DNA of 64,000 bases. Source: CAZIPN01 sp964541225. Its GTDB lineage: Bacteria > Actinomycetota > Coriobacteriia > Anaerosomatales > JAAXUF01. How positions within the stretch are numbered: position 1 is the first letter of the stretch; every line of letters starts with the position of its first letter. This document shows, piece by piece, positions 1 through 8,212 of this stretch. The translations under genes and the position numbers were made by a program. The notes under the pieces were generated by a model that was not told the DNA's origin, did no database searches, and was given only the letters and a program-made list of their open reading frames with translations. Location: NCBI GenBank assembly GCA_964541225.1, contig CAZIPN010000006.1, positions 1 to 64,000 on the forward strand, read 5' to 3'.

Positions 1-629
1 ACTTCGATGTCAGACATGCGCGCTACGGTGTACGTGCGAACCTCGTTCTTGGCGACATCGCGACCGACCGCATACCAGCGACCGTCGTGGAGGAACAGGC
101 CGTAGGGTTCGATTTCGTGCGGTGCGGAAATGCCGTGGGAGTTGGTGTAGGAGAAGCTGACTCGCTTGCGGTGCTCGGCCGCACCAACGAGTGCGGCGAC
201 CGACTCGCCTTGGCGTACGGGATCCTCGTCAGCAAGGCGTGCCGCTGACGGAACGTTGCTGCTTTCGATCGCCGAAGCGATCTTGGCCAGCGCGAGTCGA
301 AGACTGTCTTTGAGGGGGAAGGAGGGATCGTCCAGAAGCGCGGTACCGGCTGCTCGAACAGCGGCGGCCTCTTCAGCCGAGAGTTCGATCTCGGCTGCGA
401 ATGTCGCTGCGGGATCAACTGAATATGCGCCTTCATCATCGACGATGATTGCGAAACCGCTCTCGCGGAGCGCATCCTTGTCGCGCTCGAACATTCGCAA
501 GAACGTCTCGGTGTCCTGATCGGCGGGGTAGCCGGAGACGTCCACGCGAATGCGCTCGGCGCTTACGGGCTCGCGTGCATGCGCAAGGTAGAAGGCCAGG
601 TTGACGAGGCGTTCAACAGGGTCGGTCAT
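1..629 (-). CDS. WYL-domain transcriptional regulator, PafB/PafC-like (3' end cut by window edge)
   Basis: The reading frame runs from an ATG at 629 leftwards off the window, so only the first about 209 residues are visible. The N-terminal part (MTDPVERLVNLAFYLAHARE) matches the helix-turn-helix start of PafB/PafC-type regulators. The later segment with SFSYTNSHG, EIEPYGLFLHDGRWYAVGRD and evenly spaced Trp/Tyr residues is the start of a WYL domain. The family binds DNA and responds to single-stranded DNA or other ligands; in actinobacteria PafBC activates the mitomycin-independent DNA-damage response. A PafB/PafC pair is usual, so the partner would lie to the left of the window. The family call is confident; the exact regulon is not known. 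Confidence 0.85.
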   Translation of the reverse strand, partial: MTDPVERLVNLAFYLAHAREPVSAERIRVDVSGYPADQDTETFLRMFERDKDALRESGFAIIVDDEGAYSVDPAATFAAEIELSAEEAAAVRAAGTALLDDPSFPLKDSLRLALAKIASAIESSNVPSAARLADEDPVRQGESVAALVGAAEHRKRVSFSYTNSHGISAPHEIEPYGLFLHDGRWYAVGRDVAKNEVRTYTVARMSDIE

Positions 630-979
630 GCCACTCCGATACGAGCATGTGGTCGCGTGGGTTCGATTGTACGGCACGCGGTTTCCCCACAACTGTCCCG
701 GAACGCGAAACGACCCGCGTGGGGGGCGCGGGTCGTTCAATGCTCGAGCGGGCGGTCCCCGCCTCTGAGGGGGGAGGAGAAGGCGGTTCGCCACTGCTCG
801 ATCGCAAGTAAAGCAATGGGCATGCCAATATCCGGCTGACCGGAAGGAAACCGTTCCGTCTTTTGCGTCTGGCAGCCGTCATACAGCGAGAACAACGCTT
901 TGCCGGTAGGTCCTGCGTGCGGTACAAGGGTGAGAGAGTCGTGCGGAAGCAGACTCGCGCCAACTGTCATTGGGGATCC
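630..979. other. Intergenic region with one strong hairpin
   Basis: This 350-base stretch separates the leftward WYL gene from the rightward membrane-protein gene, so it should hold both promoters. I see no convincing small gene. It contains a strong inverted repeat at 709-737 and a second G-rich stretch around 751-790. No clear -35/-10 pair could be assigned. Confidence 0.5.
709..737. repeat. 11-bp perfect inverted repeat (hairpin)
   Basis: The arms AACGACCCGCG (709-719) and CGCGGGTCGTT (727-737) are perfectly complementary around a 7-base G-rich loop. It lies between two divergent genes rather than behind one, so a terminator role is not obvious. A regulatory hairpin in either 5' leader is possible. 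Confidence 0.55.
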
Positions 980-2143
980 ATGAGCGACGAACGTCCAGCT
1001 GAAGTCGACGATGCGTATCCGCACGAGCGGAGGAAAGTGCGGCGTTCGGCGCGCAGGTCGCGGTCCGCGCGGAGCGCAAGGAAACAGAACGGCAACCGTC
1101 GGCACGGGGGCTTGCAGGACGGTTCGGCCGACGGCGGCGGAAGGGCTCGGCGTGCACGTCGATCGAGTCGCAGGGGCCGAACCGCGAGGGAGCGCCGTCA
1201 CCCGCCCAGGCGTGCCGACGACGCAGCCCCGCCGCGCAGCCCCGCCGCGCGTCTCGCCGCTTACAGGCCAGGCGTGTTGGCGCTCGGACTGGCCGCTGTT
1301 GCGGTGTTTGCCGGGTTCGTACTCTGGCCAGCACTGAGTGCGCAAGCGGACGCGCGCAAGAACCTTGCGGCCGCGAGCGCGCTCTTGGCGCAGGCACGAA
1401 GCACCGTGAGCACTATCGACAAGCAAGTGGACACGCAGCTCTCCACTGACGCGGCGCCCGGAGTTCCGAGTACCGCAGCCGAGACGCTGGTTGCCCGCCG
1501 AGAACTGCGACAGGCCGTCAAGCTCGCGGACGAGGCCGCGCCGCATCTCGCTGGCAGCGAGCGCGAACGAGCGGCGCTGACGAAGTCCTCGGCGAGCGCA
1601 CGACTCGTGATGATCGACCGCGCTCCGGCGATTCTCGTCGCCAGCGCCAAGGCGGTTCGAGCCAAGACTCTCGGCGATCAGGCGTGGCGGCAGATGCAGC
1701 TGGCAAGCCGCACGGAAACCACGGCCGCGAGCAACTACGGCAAAGGAACGCCATCAGGTGTTGAGGCAGCGGCGGTGTCGGTGAACGTGATCAAGGAGCG
1801 GCTCGGGGACGCTCGCCGTCTCTTCAGTGAGGCGGCGTCGGCCTCTCCCGAGGCAGGATTCGACCGCTACGTCGCCTACACAGATAGCAAGGCCAAGGAG
1901 GCCGCACAGCTCGGCAGGGCGGCAACTCAGTGGCTGGATTTCGAGCGATCTGCGGCGGCGGTCACCTTCAAGCAATACCGGGCGCATGTCGCCAGGTCCT
2001 CAGCCGCGCTGGAGCTGCTGCCAGGAGCTCCCGGCTATGCGACCGGCGAAGGCTTCCGAAAGGTGGCTGGCGGTGCTGCGGACGCGTACACGAAGGCGAA
2101 GAAGCAAGCCGCGCAGGCCGACCGAGCGCTTGCGAACCTCTGA
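980..2143 (+). CDS. Single-pass membrane protein with an Arg-rich cytoplasmic tail (function unknown)
   Basis: The ATG at 980 gives 387 aa; the frame is open further upstream, but this start begins the low-complexity tail cleanly. Residues 1-95 are extremely basic, with about 27 arginines. One hydrophobic segment follows at about 97-117. The remainder (about 120-387) is Ala-rich and predicted mostly alpha-helical, possibly coiled coil. By the positive-inside rule the Arg-rich tail is cytoplasmic and the helical domain lies outside. I do not recognise a family. It converges on a Crp/Fnr gene, with stops 74 bases apart. The downstream serpin has the same basic-tail plus single-TM plan. Confidence 0.7.
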   Translation: MSDERPAEVDDAYPHERRKVRRSARRSRSARSARKQNGNRRHGGLQDGSADGGGRARRARRSSRRGRTARERRHPPRRADDAAPPRSPAARLAAYRPGVLALGLAAVAVFAGFVLWPALSAQADARKNLAAASALLAQARSTVSTIDKQVDTQLSTDAAPGVPSTAAETLVARRELRQAVKLADEAAPHLAGSERERAALTKSSASARLVMIDRAPAILVASAKAVRAKTLGDQAWRQMQLASRTETTAASNYGKGTPSGVEAAAVSVNVIKERLGDARRLFSEAASASPEAGFDRYVAYTDSKAKEAAQLGRAATQWLDFERSAAAVTFKQYRAHVARSSAALELLPGAPGYATGEGFRKVAGGAADAYTKAKKQAAQADRALANL

Positions 2144-2217
2144 GTGCTCCCATCGCCTGCAGCCCTCCGGCGGCAGCCGCTTCGAGCCTGCGACACCCCG
2201 CTCGGCCGAGCGACTTC

Positions 2218-2949
2218 CTACTGGCCGACGCCTCCCGGCTCCTCGTAGCCGCTGCTCAGGGCCGCGAGCGCGCGCACATCGAGCACCGTCACGAGTTGGC
2301 CGCGTACCTCCATGATGCCGTCGGCGGCAAGCTTGGAAAACGCGCGCGACAGGGTTTCCGGTACGGTGCCGAGCGCCATTGCGAGATCGCCCTTCTTCAT
2401 GCCGAGGGCGACCTCAAGTCCTTGCGATGTCGGCTTGCCGACCTGAAGCGCGCGCTGAAACACATAACCCGCAACCCGACTCGGCACATCGAGCGAAAGT
2501 GTCGTGACGACGGCCGTGAAGTTCACGACGCGGTTAGCGAGATCAGCGATCAGTGTGTGTGCGACGCGCGGCTCGGCGTCCAAGAGATCGAACAGCGCCT
2601 CGGCGGCGATGCGCGCTATTGTGGCGGGGGTGGCGGTCTCAACGCTCGCCGGATTGCGCGAGCCAGCGAGTGCGCTGACTGCGCCGAAAGGCTGCCCGGT
2701 ACTGACGGTCTCGAACGTGATCTGGCGCCCATCGGCCCCGAGGTGATAGATGCGGGCCTTTCCAGCCACAATCAGCCCGAACTCATCGCCGCGATCACCC
2801 TCTGTCGCCAAGAGCGAGCCTCTTGGGACATCGCTCACGTACGAGCGCCTTGCGAGCTCTGCGACGGCGGCGTCTGATGCCGTGTGCCATAGCCGACATG
2901 CGCGGAAGGCTGCCCAGACATCGGGGCGGATATCCGACAAAGTCGCCAC
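2218..2949 (-). CDS. Crp/Fnr-family transcriptional regulator (second of a tandem pair)
   Basis: The 243-aa protein has an N-terminal cyclic-nucleotide-binding fold (about 20-140) and a C-terminal winged helix (about 155-230). The recognition helix reads GTVPETLSRAF. Its E-x-x-S-R pattern is the arrangement Fnr uses to read TTGA half-sites. No N-terminal cysteine cluster is present, so it is not a classical Fe-S Fnr; DNR/HcpR-type heme or NO sensing is possible but unproven. It starts 5 bases after the stop of the upstream paralogue (2955-3668), so the two are almost certainly co-transcribed. Plausible targets are the adjacent ferredoxin and hcp genes. Confidence 0.88.
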   Translation of the reverse strand: MATLSDIRPDVWAAFRACRLWHTASDAAVAELARRSYVSDVPRGSLLATEGDRGDEFGLIVAGKARIYHLGADGRQITFETVSTGQPFGAVSALAGSRNPASVETATPATIARIAAEALFDLLDAEPRVAHTLIADLANRVVNFTAVVTTLSLDVPSRVAGYVFQRALQVGKPTSQGLEVALGMKKGDLAMALGTVPETLSRAFSKLAADGIMEVRGQLVTVLDVRALAALSSGYEEPGGVGQ

Positions 2950-2954
2950 AGGGG

Positions 2955-3668
2955 CTAGAGCACGCCGTTGGAACGCGCGATCAAGGCATCGTGGTCGTGC
3001 ACCACAATCTGCCGCGCGTGACTCTCGATGATGCCCTCGTCCTGAAGCACATGGAAGGCTCGCGAGAGTGTCTCGGGCACAGTGCCGAGTCGGGCTGCCA
3101 GTTCGACTCGAGACACGCCGAGATCCACCTGGCGGGCTCCCGGTGCCATTCGTCCCTGCTGTTGAAGCAGCAGGCCGATATAGATGGCCACGCGGCCAGG
3201 TACGTCAGCGGAGAGCATCTTGACCATGGTGACCATCTCAGTCATTTGCCGCGCGAGTTCGTTGATGACCGACATCATCACGTCGGGCTCGTCTCGCATG
3301 AGCCGCTGAAAGGCCTCGAGCGAGAACATAGCAACACGGGTCTCAGCCTCGGCGGATTCGAATGCCGTGCGGTATTCATCTGAGGCGAGTGCGGCCATGA
3401 GGCCGATCGCTTCGGAAGGCCATGCCATGAGGACGGTGACGGGTCTGCCATCCGCACCAAAATGAACGGCGCGCACATGCCCTTGCATGACGACGCCGAT
3501 CTCACGTGCCGTGCGATCCTCGGAGAGGATCATCTCGCCTTTGTCGTACACCCGTACCGTCGAGACCTGCGCCAGCCACGCGACGCCTTCGTTGCTTGCC
3601 TCGCTCAGCACTTTGCACGATCGAAGGGCGGACCACACCGCCGGAGCGATGTCCACTGGTGCTTCCAT
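2955..3668 (-). CDS. Crp/Fnr-family transcriptional regulator (first of a tandem pair)
   Basis: An ATG at 3668 with GGAGG six bases upstream gives 237 aa; a longer open frame to 3803 has no such site. The layout is an effector domain, dimerisation helix and winged helix. The recognition helix GTVPETLSRAF is identical to that of the downstream paralogue, so both should bind the same operator, while their sensor domains are clearly diverged. No Cys cluster for an Fe-S centre is visible. It is transcribed divergently from the ferredoxin gene, and a TTGAC-N4-GTCAA palindrome lies between them. HcpR/DNR-like control of nitrosative-stress genes is inferred from the neighbours. Confidence 0.88.
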   Translation of the reverse strand: MEAPVDIAPAVWSALRSCKVLSEASNEGVAWLAQVSTVRVYDKGEMILSEDRTAREIGVVMQGHVRAVHFGADGRPVTVLMAWPSEAIGLMAALASDEYRTAFESAEAETRVAMFSLEAFQRLMRDEPDVMMSVINELARQMTEMVTMVKMLSADVPGRVAIYIGLLLQQQGRMAPGARQVDLGVSRVELAARLGTVPETLSRAFHVLQDEGIIESHARQIVVHDHDALIARSNGVL

Positions 3669-3830
3669 CCCGGTCCTCCGATAGACGTGGGCGCGTCGTT
3701 CAGACCGAACGCACCCCCCACAGCAGGCACTGGGATTTCGCCGTGGGGCGATGGCGTCAGTGCCCTCCGTCTCCTCGCAAGCAAGGATATCTGCTTTCTC
3801 CAAGCTTACCTACCGCATTGGCCCATTCTC

Positions 3831-3844
3831 TTGACCACTGTCAA
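3831..3844. promoter_or_regulatory. Fnr/HcpR-type operator upstream of the ferredoxin gene
   Basis: TTGACCACTGTCAA is a perfect TTGAC-N4-GTCAA dyad; the flanking C and G extend it by one pair. A TANNNT -10 candidate, TAGGCT (3868-3873), begins 24 bases after the site. That puts the site near -42, the usual class II activator position. It lies between the divergent Crp/Fnr operon and the ferredoxin gene. Confidence 0.65.
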
Positions 3845-3961
3845 GGAAGTGGTGTGCAGTGGCTCACTAGGCTCACACACACGATACACCTGCGCAGCTC
3901 GATAGCATGTGGGTGGAGATGCCATCACGGTGAGGTCCTGGCGCCCGCGCTGGAGGATGCG

Positions 3962-4348
3962 ATGAAGCACGTTGTCACTCGACAGATCATTCACATTGAC
4001 GAAGACCTATGCAACGGCTGTGGAGAATGCGTGAGCCCATGCGCCGAGGGAGCTATCGAGATCATTGATGGCGTGGCCCGTGTACTGCGGGAAGAGCTGT
4101 GTGACGGGGCCGGCGCATGTCTTGGAGTGTGCCCGACAGGAGCGCTCGCCGTCGAGACTCGCGAGGCTCCGCCGTTCACAACATCGTTGGCTCATGACGC
4201 CTCGGCATCGGAGCCCGAAGCCTCCGAAACACAAGTGTGTTTCTTCTGTGGAGCGTCAGACACGGAGGCTGCACTGGTTCTCGTGCGAATGGCTGGCAAG
4301 AACCAGTGGTGCTGCGTGCGTTGTCTTCCGAGACTTATCCACGGCTAG
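3962..4348 (+). CDS. Dicluster-type ferredoxin with an extra C-terminal CxxC/CxxC tail
   Basis: The ATG at 3962 (GGAGG five bases upstream) gives 128 aa. Cluster I ligands are C17, C20, C23 and C27. The second motif has C47, C53 and C57, but Ala50 replaces the expected cysteine. Similar CDGxGACLGxCP motifs occur in ferredoxins linked to Hcp (FrdX-like), so the loss is probably a family trait. Residues 90-128 add C93, C96, C117/C118 and C121, a zinc-ribbon-like spacing that is not part of a minimal ferredoxin. An Fnr-type operator sits upstream and hcp follows on the same strand. It may donate electrons to Hcp; this is inferred from context. Confidence 0.85.
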   Translation: MKHVVTRQIIHIDEDLCNGCGECVSPCAEGAIEIIDGVARVLREELCDGAGACLGVCPTGALAVETREAPPFTTSLAHDASASEPEASETQVCFFCGASDTEAALVLVRMAGKNQWCCVRCLPRLIHG

Positions 4349-4827
4349 CTGGGGATTCTCGGCACGAAGGGCTGGCGCAATGGGCCCGTTGTGCGCTCTC
4401 GAACCCGTGGACGTCACCGGAGCACCTCGTCACGCGCATGGGAAGTTTTCTTGCAGACATGAGTTAAGTCAATGCGAGCCGATGAACCCCGGCTCCACAA
4501 TGACCGCGTTGGTCCCAGGGGCCCCCGTTTGCACTCGAACCTTTCCCCCCGGAACACTCGAGTGTAGGCGCCCGGGATCACCCCCGTCAGCGGCCCGGCG
4601 TTCGATGAGCGCCGGGTCGCGCTTGTTCGCGCCTCCTGCAGACGCACTACCCCCGTTCACCGAGTTCGCACGTGCCGAGTTGGCGGGATTTGACTGCGGT
4701 CAAAGAACGCCCCGCCGCCGAGCGGTAGCGTTGCTCGGGTGTCCCCTCACATCGCTCGGTGAGAGCGGTTCTGACGGCGGACACCGGCACGTTCGTGCCG
4801 CCGTTTGCTACTCGAAGGGAGCTTCAC
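4349..4827. other. Long intergenic region between ferredoxin and hcp, rich in dyads
   Basis: No gene is supported in these 479 bases. Three inverted repeats are visible: GAGCCG/CGGCTC (4476-4495), the 12-base palindrome ACACTCGAGTGT (4554-4565), and a 10-bp stem at 4591-4600/4610-4619 with a 9-base loop. An Fnr-type operator follows at 4689-4704. The dyad cluster could be a small RNA, a long leader or remnants of a lost element; I cannot assign a family. Confidence 0.5.
4689..4704. promoter_or_regulatory. Fnr/HcpR-type operator upstream of hcp
   Basis: TTTGACTGCGGTCAAA is a perfect 6-4-6 palindrome sharing the TTGAC-N4-GTCAA core with the site at 3831-3844. A -10 candidate, TAGCGT (4726-4731), is placed exactly where a start site would centre the operator at -41.5, the class II position. 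The hcp ATG is about 124 bases downstream of the palindrome. Confidence 0.7.
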
Positions 4828-6483
4828 ATGGCGATGTTCTGCAATCAGTGCGAGCAGACTGCTCACGGGGAGGGGTGCACCACAGCCGGTGCATGCGGGA
4901 AGTCGGCGGATGTCGCCGCGCTTCAGGATCTGCTGGTCAACGCGCTACGCGGGTTGGCCGTGGTTGCCCAAGATGCCGAGAATCGCGGACTTGACGTCAC
5001 TCTCGAGGGCGCGTTTGCGGCAGATGCGCTTTTCACGACGCTTACCAATGTTGACTTCGATCCCGAAACTGTCGCGGCGAACGTCGACAAGGCGGTTGCC
5101 ATCCGCGAAGCGCTCAAGCACCGCGTGCGCGCTGCGGGCGGGAGCGCTCAGTACAGTGATCCATTCGCTACTGTGGATGCCGATGGCACCGTGGCCGACA
5201 AAGTCGCACTTGGTGTGGCGTTGGGCTCGCCCTGGGACACCTCGCGGGATCTCGACGTTCAGTCGCTTCAGGAGACCACGCTGTTCGGGGTCAAGGGCGT
5301 CGCCGCGTACGAATACCACGCGCGCACTCTCGGCAAGACCGATACCGCGATCTACGCCTACATCTTCAAGGCGCTGGCGTCACTGGGCGACACGTCGCTT
5401 GACCTCAACGCTTGGGTTGGGCTGGCATTGGAGTGCGGCGCGGTGAACCTGCGCACGATGGAGCTTCTCGACGCCGCGAACACGGAGACATACGGCCAGC
5501 CGACGATCACGAGCGTCCCGCTCGGCCACAAAGCCGGCAAGGCGATCCTGATCTCCGGCCATGACCTCGCCGATGTCGCGGCGCTTCTCGAACAAACCGA
5601 GGGCACTGGCATCAACGTGTACTCTCACGGCGAGATCCTCCCCGCACATGCCTATCCTGAGCTGCACAAGTACGCGCACTTCGCCGGCCACTACGGCACC
5701 GCGTGGCAGAACCAGCGCGCCGAGTTCGACGCCTTTCCCGGGGCGATCTTGCTCACCACCAACTGCCTCATGCCGCCGCGCGACTCCTACAAGGACCGCG
5801 TCTTCACGACAGGCCCCGTCAACTTCCCGGGTATGCCTCACGTCTCGCGCGAGGATTTCTCGGCGGTTATTGCGAAGGCCAACGAGATGCCGGGCTTTGC
5901 CGAGGACACGTCGGCGGGCGAGGTGCTTGTCGGCTTTGGGCACAACACGGTGCTCTCCGTCGCTCCGAAGGTCATCGAGGCCGTGAAGTCTGGAGCGATC
6001 CGGCACTTCTTCCTGGTGGGCGGATGCGACGCCGCCACGCCAGGCCGCGACTACTTCGCCGACTTCGTCGAGCAGACGCCGAGCGACACGATCGTGCTCA
6101 CGCTCGCGTGCGGCAAGTTCCGCTTCTTCGACAAGCAACTCGGCGAGATCGGCGGGCTACCTCGCCTGATGGACGTCGGTCAGTGCAATGACGCGTACTC
6201 GGCGGTCCAGATCGCGGTCGCGCTTGCCGACGCATTCGATGTCGGCGTCAACGATTTGCCGCTGTCGCTCATCGTGAGCTGGTACGAGCAGAAGGCCGTC
6301 GCGATTCTGCTCACGCTGCTGCATCTCGGCATCAAAGACATCCGGCTTGGCCCGTCGTTGCCGGCGTTCGTCACGCCCAACGTGCTGGGCGTGCTCGTTG
6401 AGAACTTCGATATCAAGCCGATCGGCACAACCGCTGCCGAAGACCTGCAAACGATTCTTGGAGCCGAAACCGTCAACGTCTGA
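4828..6483 (+). CDS. hcp: Hydroxylamine reductase / hybrid cluster protein
   Basis: The ATG at 4828 follows GGGAG and gives 551 aa, the usual Hcp length. The N-terminal cysteines C5, C8, C17 and C23 form the CX2CX8CX5C pattern of the class found in strict anaerobes. Hybrid-cluster ligand regions are visible: YSHGEILPAHAYPEL, TTNCLMPP, GGCDAATPG, LACGKFRF and DVGQCNDAYSA. Hcp reduces hydroxylamine in vitro and acts as an NO reductase during nitrosative stress. The upstream Fnr-type operator, the adjacent ferredoxin and the nearby Crp/Fnr pair form a coherent module. Possible terminator hairpins follow at 6605-6658. Confidence 0.97.
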   Translation: MAMFCNQCEQTAHGEGCTTAGACGKSADVAALQDLLVNALRGLAVVAQDAENRGLDVTLEGAFAADALFTTLTNVDFDPETVAANVDKAVAIREALKHRVRAAGGSAQYSDPFATVDADGTVADKVALGVALGSPWDTSRDLDVQSLQETTLFGVKGVAAYEYHARTLGKTDTAIYAYIFKALASLGDTSLDLNAWVGLALECGAVNLRTMELLDAANTETYGQPTITSVPLGHKAGKAILISGHDLADVAALLEQTEGTGINVYSHGEILPAHAYPELHKYAHFAGHYGTAWQNQRAEFDAFPGAILLTTNCLMPPRDSYKDRVFTTGPVNFPGMPHVSREDFSAVIAKANEMPGFAEDTSAGEVLVGFGHNTVLSVAPKVIEAVKSGAIRHFFLVGGCDAATPGRDYFADFVEQTPSDTIVLTLACGKFRFFDKQLGEIGGLPRLMDVGQCNDAYSAVQIAVALADAFDVGVNDLPLSLIVSWYEQKAVAILLTLLHLGIKDIRLGPSLPAFVTPNVLGVLVENFDIKPIGTTAAEDLQTILGAETVNV

Positions 6484-6604
6484 AGTGGCCAACGCTTGAT
6501 GGGGCGACGAGTTCGGATGTGCCCGACGCTGAGGGGGAAGACCAGAGCGCCTACGTCAGGGCGCTAGGGGTTGGGAATCATCCGGTCGCTGCAGGTCGAT
6601 CCAC

Positions 6605-6632
6605 CGGAGGCCGTCCGCAAGGGCGGCCTCCG
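6605..6632. terminator. Terminator-like hairpin between convergent hcp and serpin genes
   Basis: A 12-bp stem (9 Watson-Crick pairs CGGAGGCCG/CGGCCTCCG plus inner TCC/GGG with one G-U) closes on a GCAA tetraloop. No U-tract follows, so it would be a weak or factor-assisted bidirectional terminator. The location between two convergent stops supports the role. Confidence 0.6.
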
Positions 6633-6640
6633 TGCGTGGG

Positions 6641-6658
6641 GCCAGCGGTTCCGCTGGC
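6641..6658. repeat. Second hairpin between hcp and serpin genes
   Basis: GCCAGCGG and CCGCTGGC form an 8-bp inverted repeat separated by only TT. It lies 8 bases after the GCAA hairpin and may contribute to the same bidirectional termination zone. Confidence 0.45.
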
Positions 6659-6720
6659 GCTGGTGGCTCGAGGCGCCTACGAGCACGGAATCGGCTTGCG
6701 TGACGTGCGCTTGTCGCAGC

Positions 6721-8181
6721 TCAGCCACGAGGGTCGCGGACAGCCGCGACAAACAGCACGACTCCGCTGCGCTCGTCGACGATCGCCATGATGTAGGGAC
6801 GATCGACCGTCATCGTGAAGGGGTGGTTTGGAGCTGCCGTTCCCGCAGCGGATATCTCTGTTGCAGCCGCAGCCTCGGTGCCTTTCTCATCGACGCGCAG
6901 ATACGTCGAGTGTTGAACGCGATCGAGCCACAGCGGCGTCATGTTCGTCATTGCCGAGAAATCAGCGCGCGAACTCGAGAACGCGTCGGACATCCCCATC
7001 GTTTCGAGCGCGCCGTTAAGCTTCAGCGTCCCGCGGGCTTCGAGCTGCGGCAGCCTCAGCGTGCCGTCGGACTCCTGGAGGCCGCTTCGAATCTTGGCAA
7101 ACTGTGCTGCGTCAACGGACTTGAGCTCTTTGGACAGCGAACTCTTCGAGCCCGGCAGGATAACGAGCATTGCCGCATTGCTGCCACTGTATGGAAGCCG
7201 AATAGCCTCGTACTGCTTCGTCTTGGTGTGTCCGAAACTGCCCGAGACGCTCATCATCGGCACCTTGACCGTGGGTCCCGAAGGCGGGCGAAAATCCGTC
7301 GGCTTCGTTTGGTGCGGATCAAACTGCTCTTGCCACGTGCCGAGGAAGTACGCCGCGTTGAGCAACTCCAGTGAGGCGTTCTTGGAGATTGGGGCTGCGA
7401 TGATGCCCGCTATGCGATCTCCGGTGTTCTTGGCCACCCAGGAGTTGATGCTGTCGGCTGCTGACGCGGCCTGCAGGTCGATCGATTGCGCGTCAGCTCC
7501 AAAGAACTGCTTGTCAGTGTCGACGAACTCCTGCTTGAACGCATGGTCCTTGTCGATCCACAGCGAGTTGGCGATTGAGAATTGACCCTTCTCGGTGTCC
7601 GACAGACTCACGAGCAGGTTCGCGTAGCCCTGGCGTTCGACGGCTGGCTTCAGCGCATCGACTCTGAGCACGCGTCGTATGTGAAGCGCCGTGTCTCCCG
7701 CCGCCCCGCTCTCGGCCATTGCCAAAGCGGCGTGGACGGAGATTGGTGACAGCACGACGCTGGAATTGCTGGGGTTGAGGGCGAACTCTCGGCGAAGAAG
7801 GTCGAAGCCAAACTCGTTGATCGCACCGGTCAGCGACGTGTTCAGCGTCGCGTTGAGGTGTCCTGCCGAAGGAGGGCTCGCCAGAACCGGGGTCGGGCCT
7901 TTCGGGCGCAAGAGCAGCCAACCACCCCATGCGAGTGCGGCAATCACAACGACGAGCGCAACGAGCACTAGCGCCGCCCGTTTCGAGCGGCGGGGGTGCT
8001 TGTGGCCCTTCGTCGAGCGTGCGTGAGGAGGTCGAACCGAGGAGCCATGTCTCTCGTGACGATCTGGCGGCCTGCGCCTGCCACCTGAGGTGTGCCGCTC
8101 GCCGCGGTGTGACGGCCCCAATTCGGGGTCGGAGGGGTGTCGCTCATCGCGATCCGAAAGCCAGTCGTCTTGACCCATCAT
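6721..8181 (-). CDS. Membrane-anchored serpin (serine protease inhibitor family)
   Basis: Two adjacent ATGs at 8181/8178 follow GGGGAAAGG; the longer form is 486 aa. Residues 1-68 are a basic His/Arg-rich cytoplasmic tail and 69-91 one membrane segment. A full serpin domain (about 110-486) lies outside the cell. The hinge GTEAAAAT before the reactive loop is the small-residue pattern of inhibitory serpins. Standard counting from the hinge Glu puts P1-P1' at Thr-Ala, which would suit a protease preferring small residues. The signature DRPYIMAIVDERSGVVLFVA ends the fold. The gene diverges from a membrane M28 peptidase. Bacterial serpins are uncommon, and most are secreted rather than anchored this way. 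Confidence 0.9.
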   Translation of the reverse strand: MMGQDDWLSDRDERHPSDPELGPSHRGERHTSGGRRRPPDRHERHGSSVRPPHARSTKGHKHPRRSKRAALVLVALVVVIAALAWGGWLLLRPKGPTPVLASPPSAGHLNATLNTSLTGAINEFGFDLLRREFALNPSNSSVVLSPISVHAALAMAESGAAGDTALHIRRVLRVDALKPAVERQGYANLLVSLSDTEKGQFSIANSLWIDKDHAFKQEFVDTDKQFFGADAQSIDLQAASAADSINSWVAKNTGDRIAGIIAAPISKNASLELLNAAYFLGTWQEQFDPHQTKPTDFRPPSGPTVKVPMMSVSGSFGHTKTKQYEAIRLPYSGSNAAMLVILPGSKSSLSKELKSVDAAQFAKIRSGLQESDGTLRLPQLEARGTLKLNGALETMGMSDAFSSSRADFSAMTNMTPLWLDRVQHSTYLRVDEKGTEAAAATEISAAGTAAPNHPFTMTVDRPYIMAIVDERSGVVLFVAAVRDPRG

Positions 8182-8212
8182 GCCTTTCCCCGACGCTCCA
8201 ACGTGTCGCCCG

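Noticed and set aside
737..1546. A 269-residue minus-strand open frame opposite the Arg-rich membrane protein
   Set aside because: No ribosome site and no domain; the plus-strand frame shows a clear TM segment and helical domain, so the minus frame is a composition artefact.
4414..4660. Minus-strand open frames between ferredoxin and hcp, considered as a TnpB or transposase remnant
   Set aside because: No TnpB zinc-finger or catalytic motif is present, and no terminal repeats or target duplications were seen. The dyads alone do not show a mobile element.
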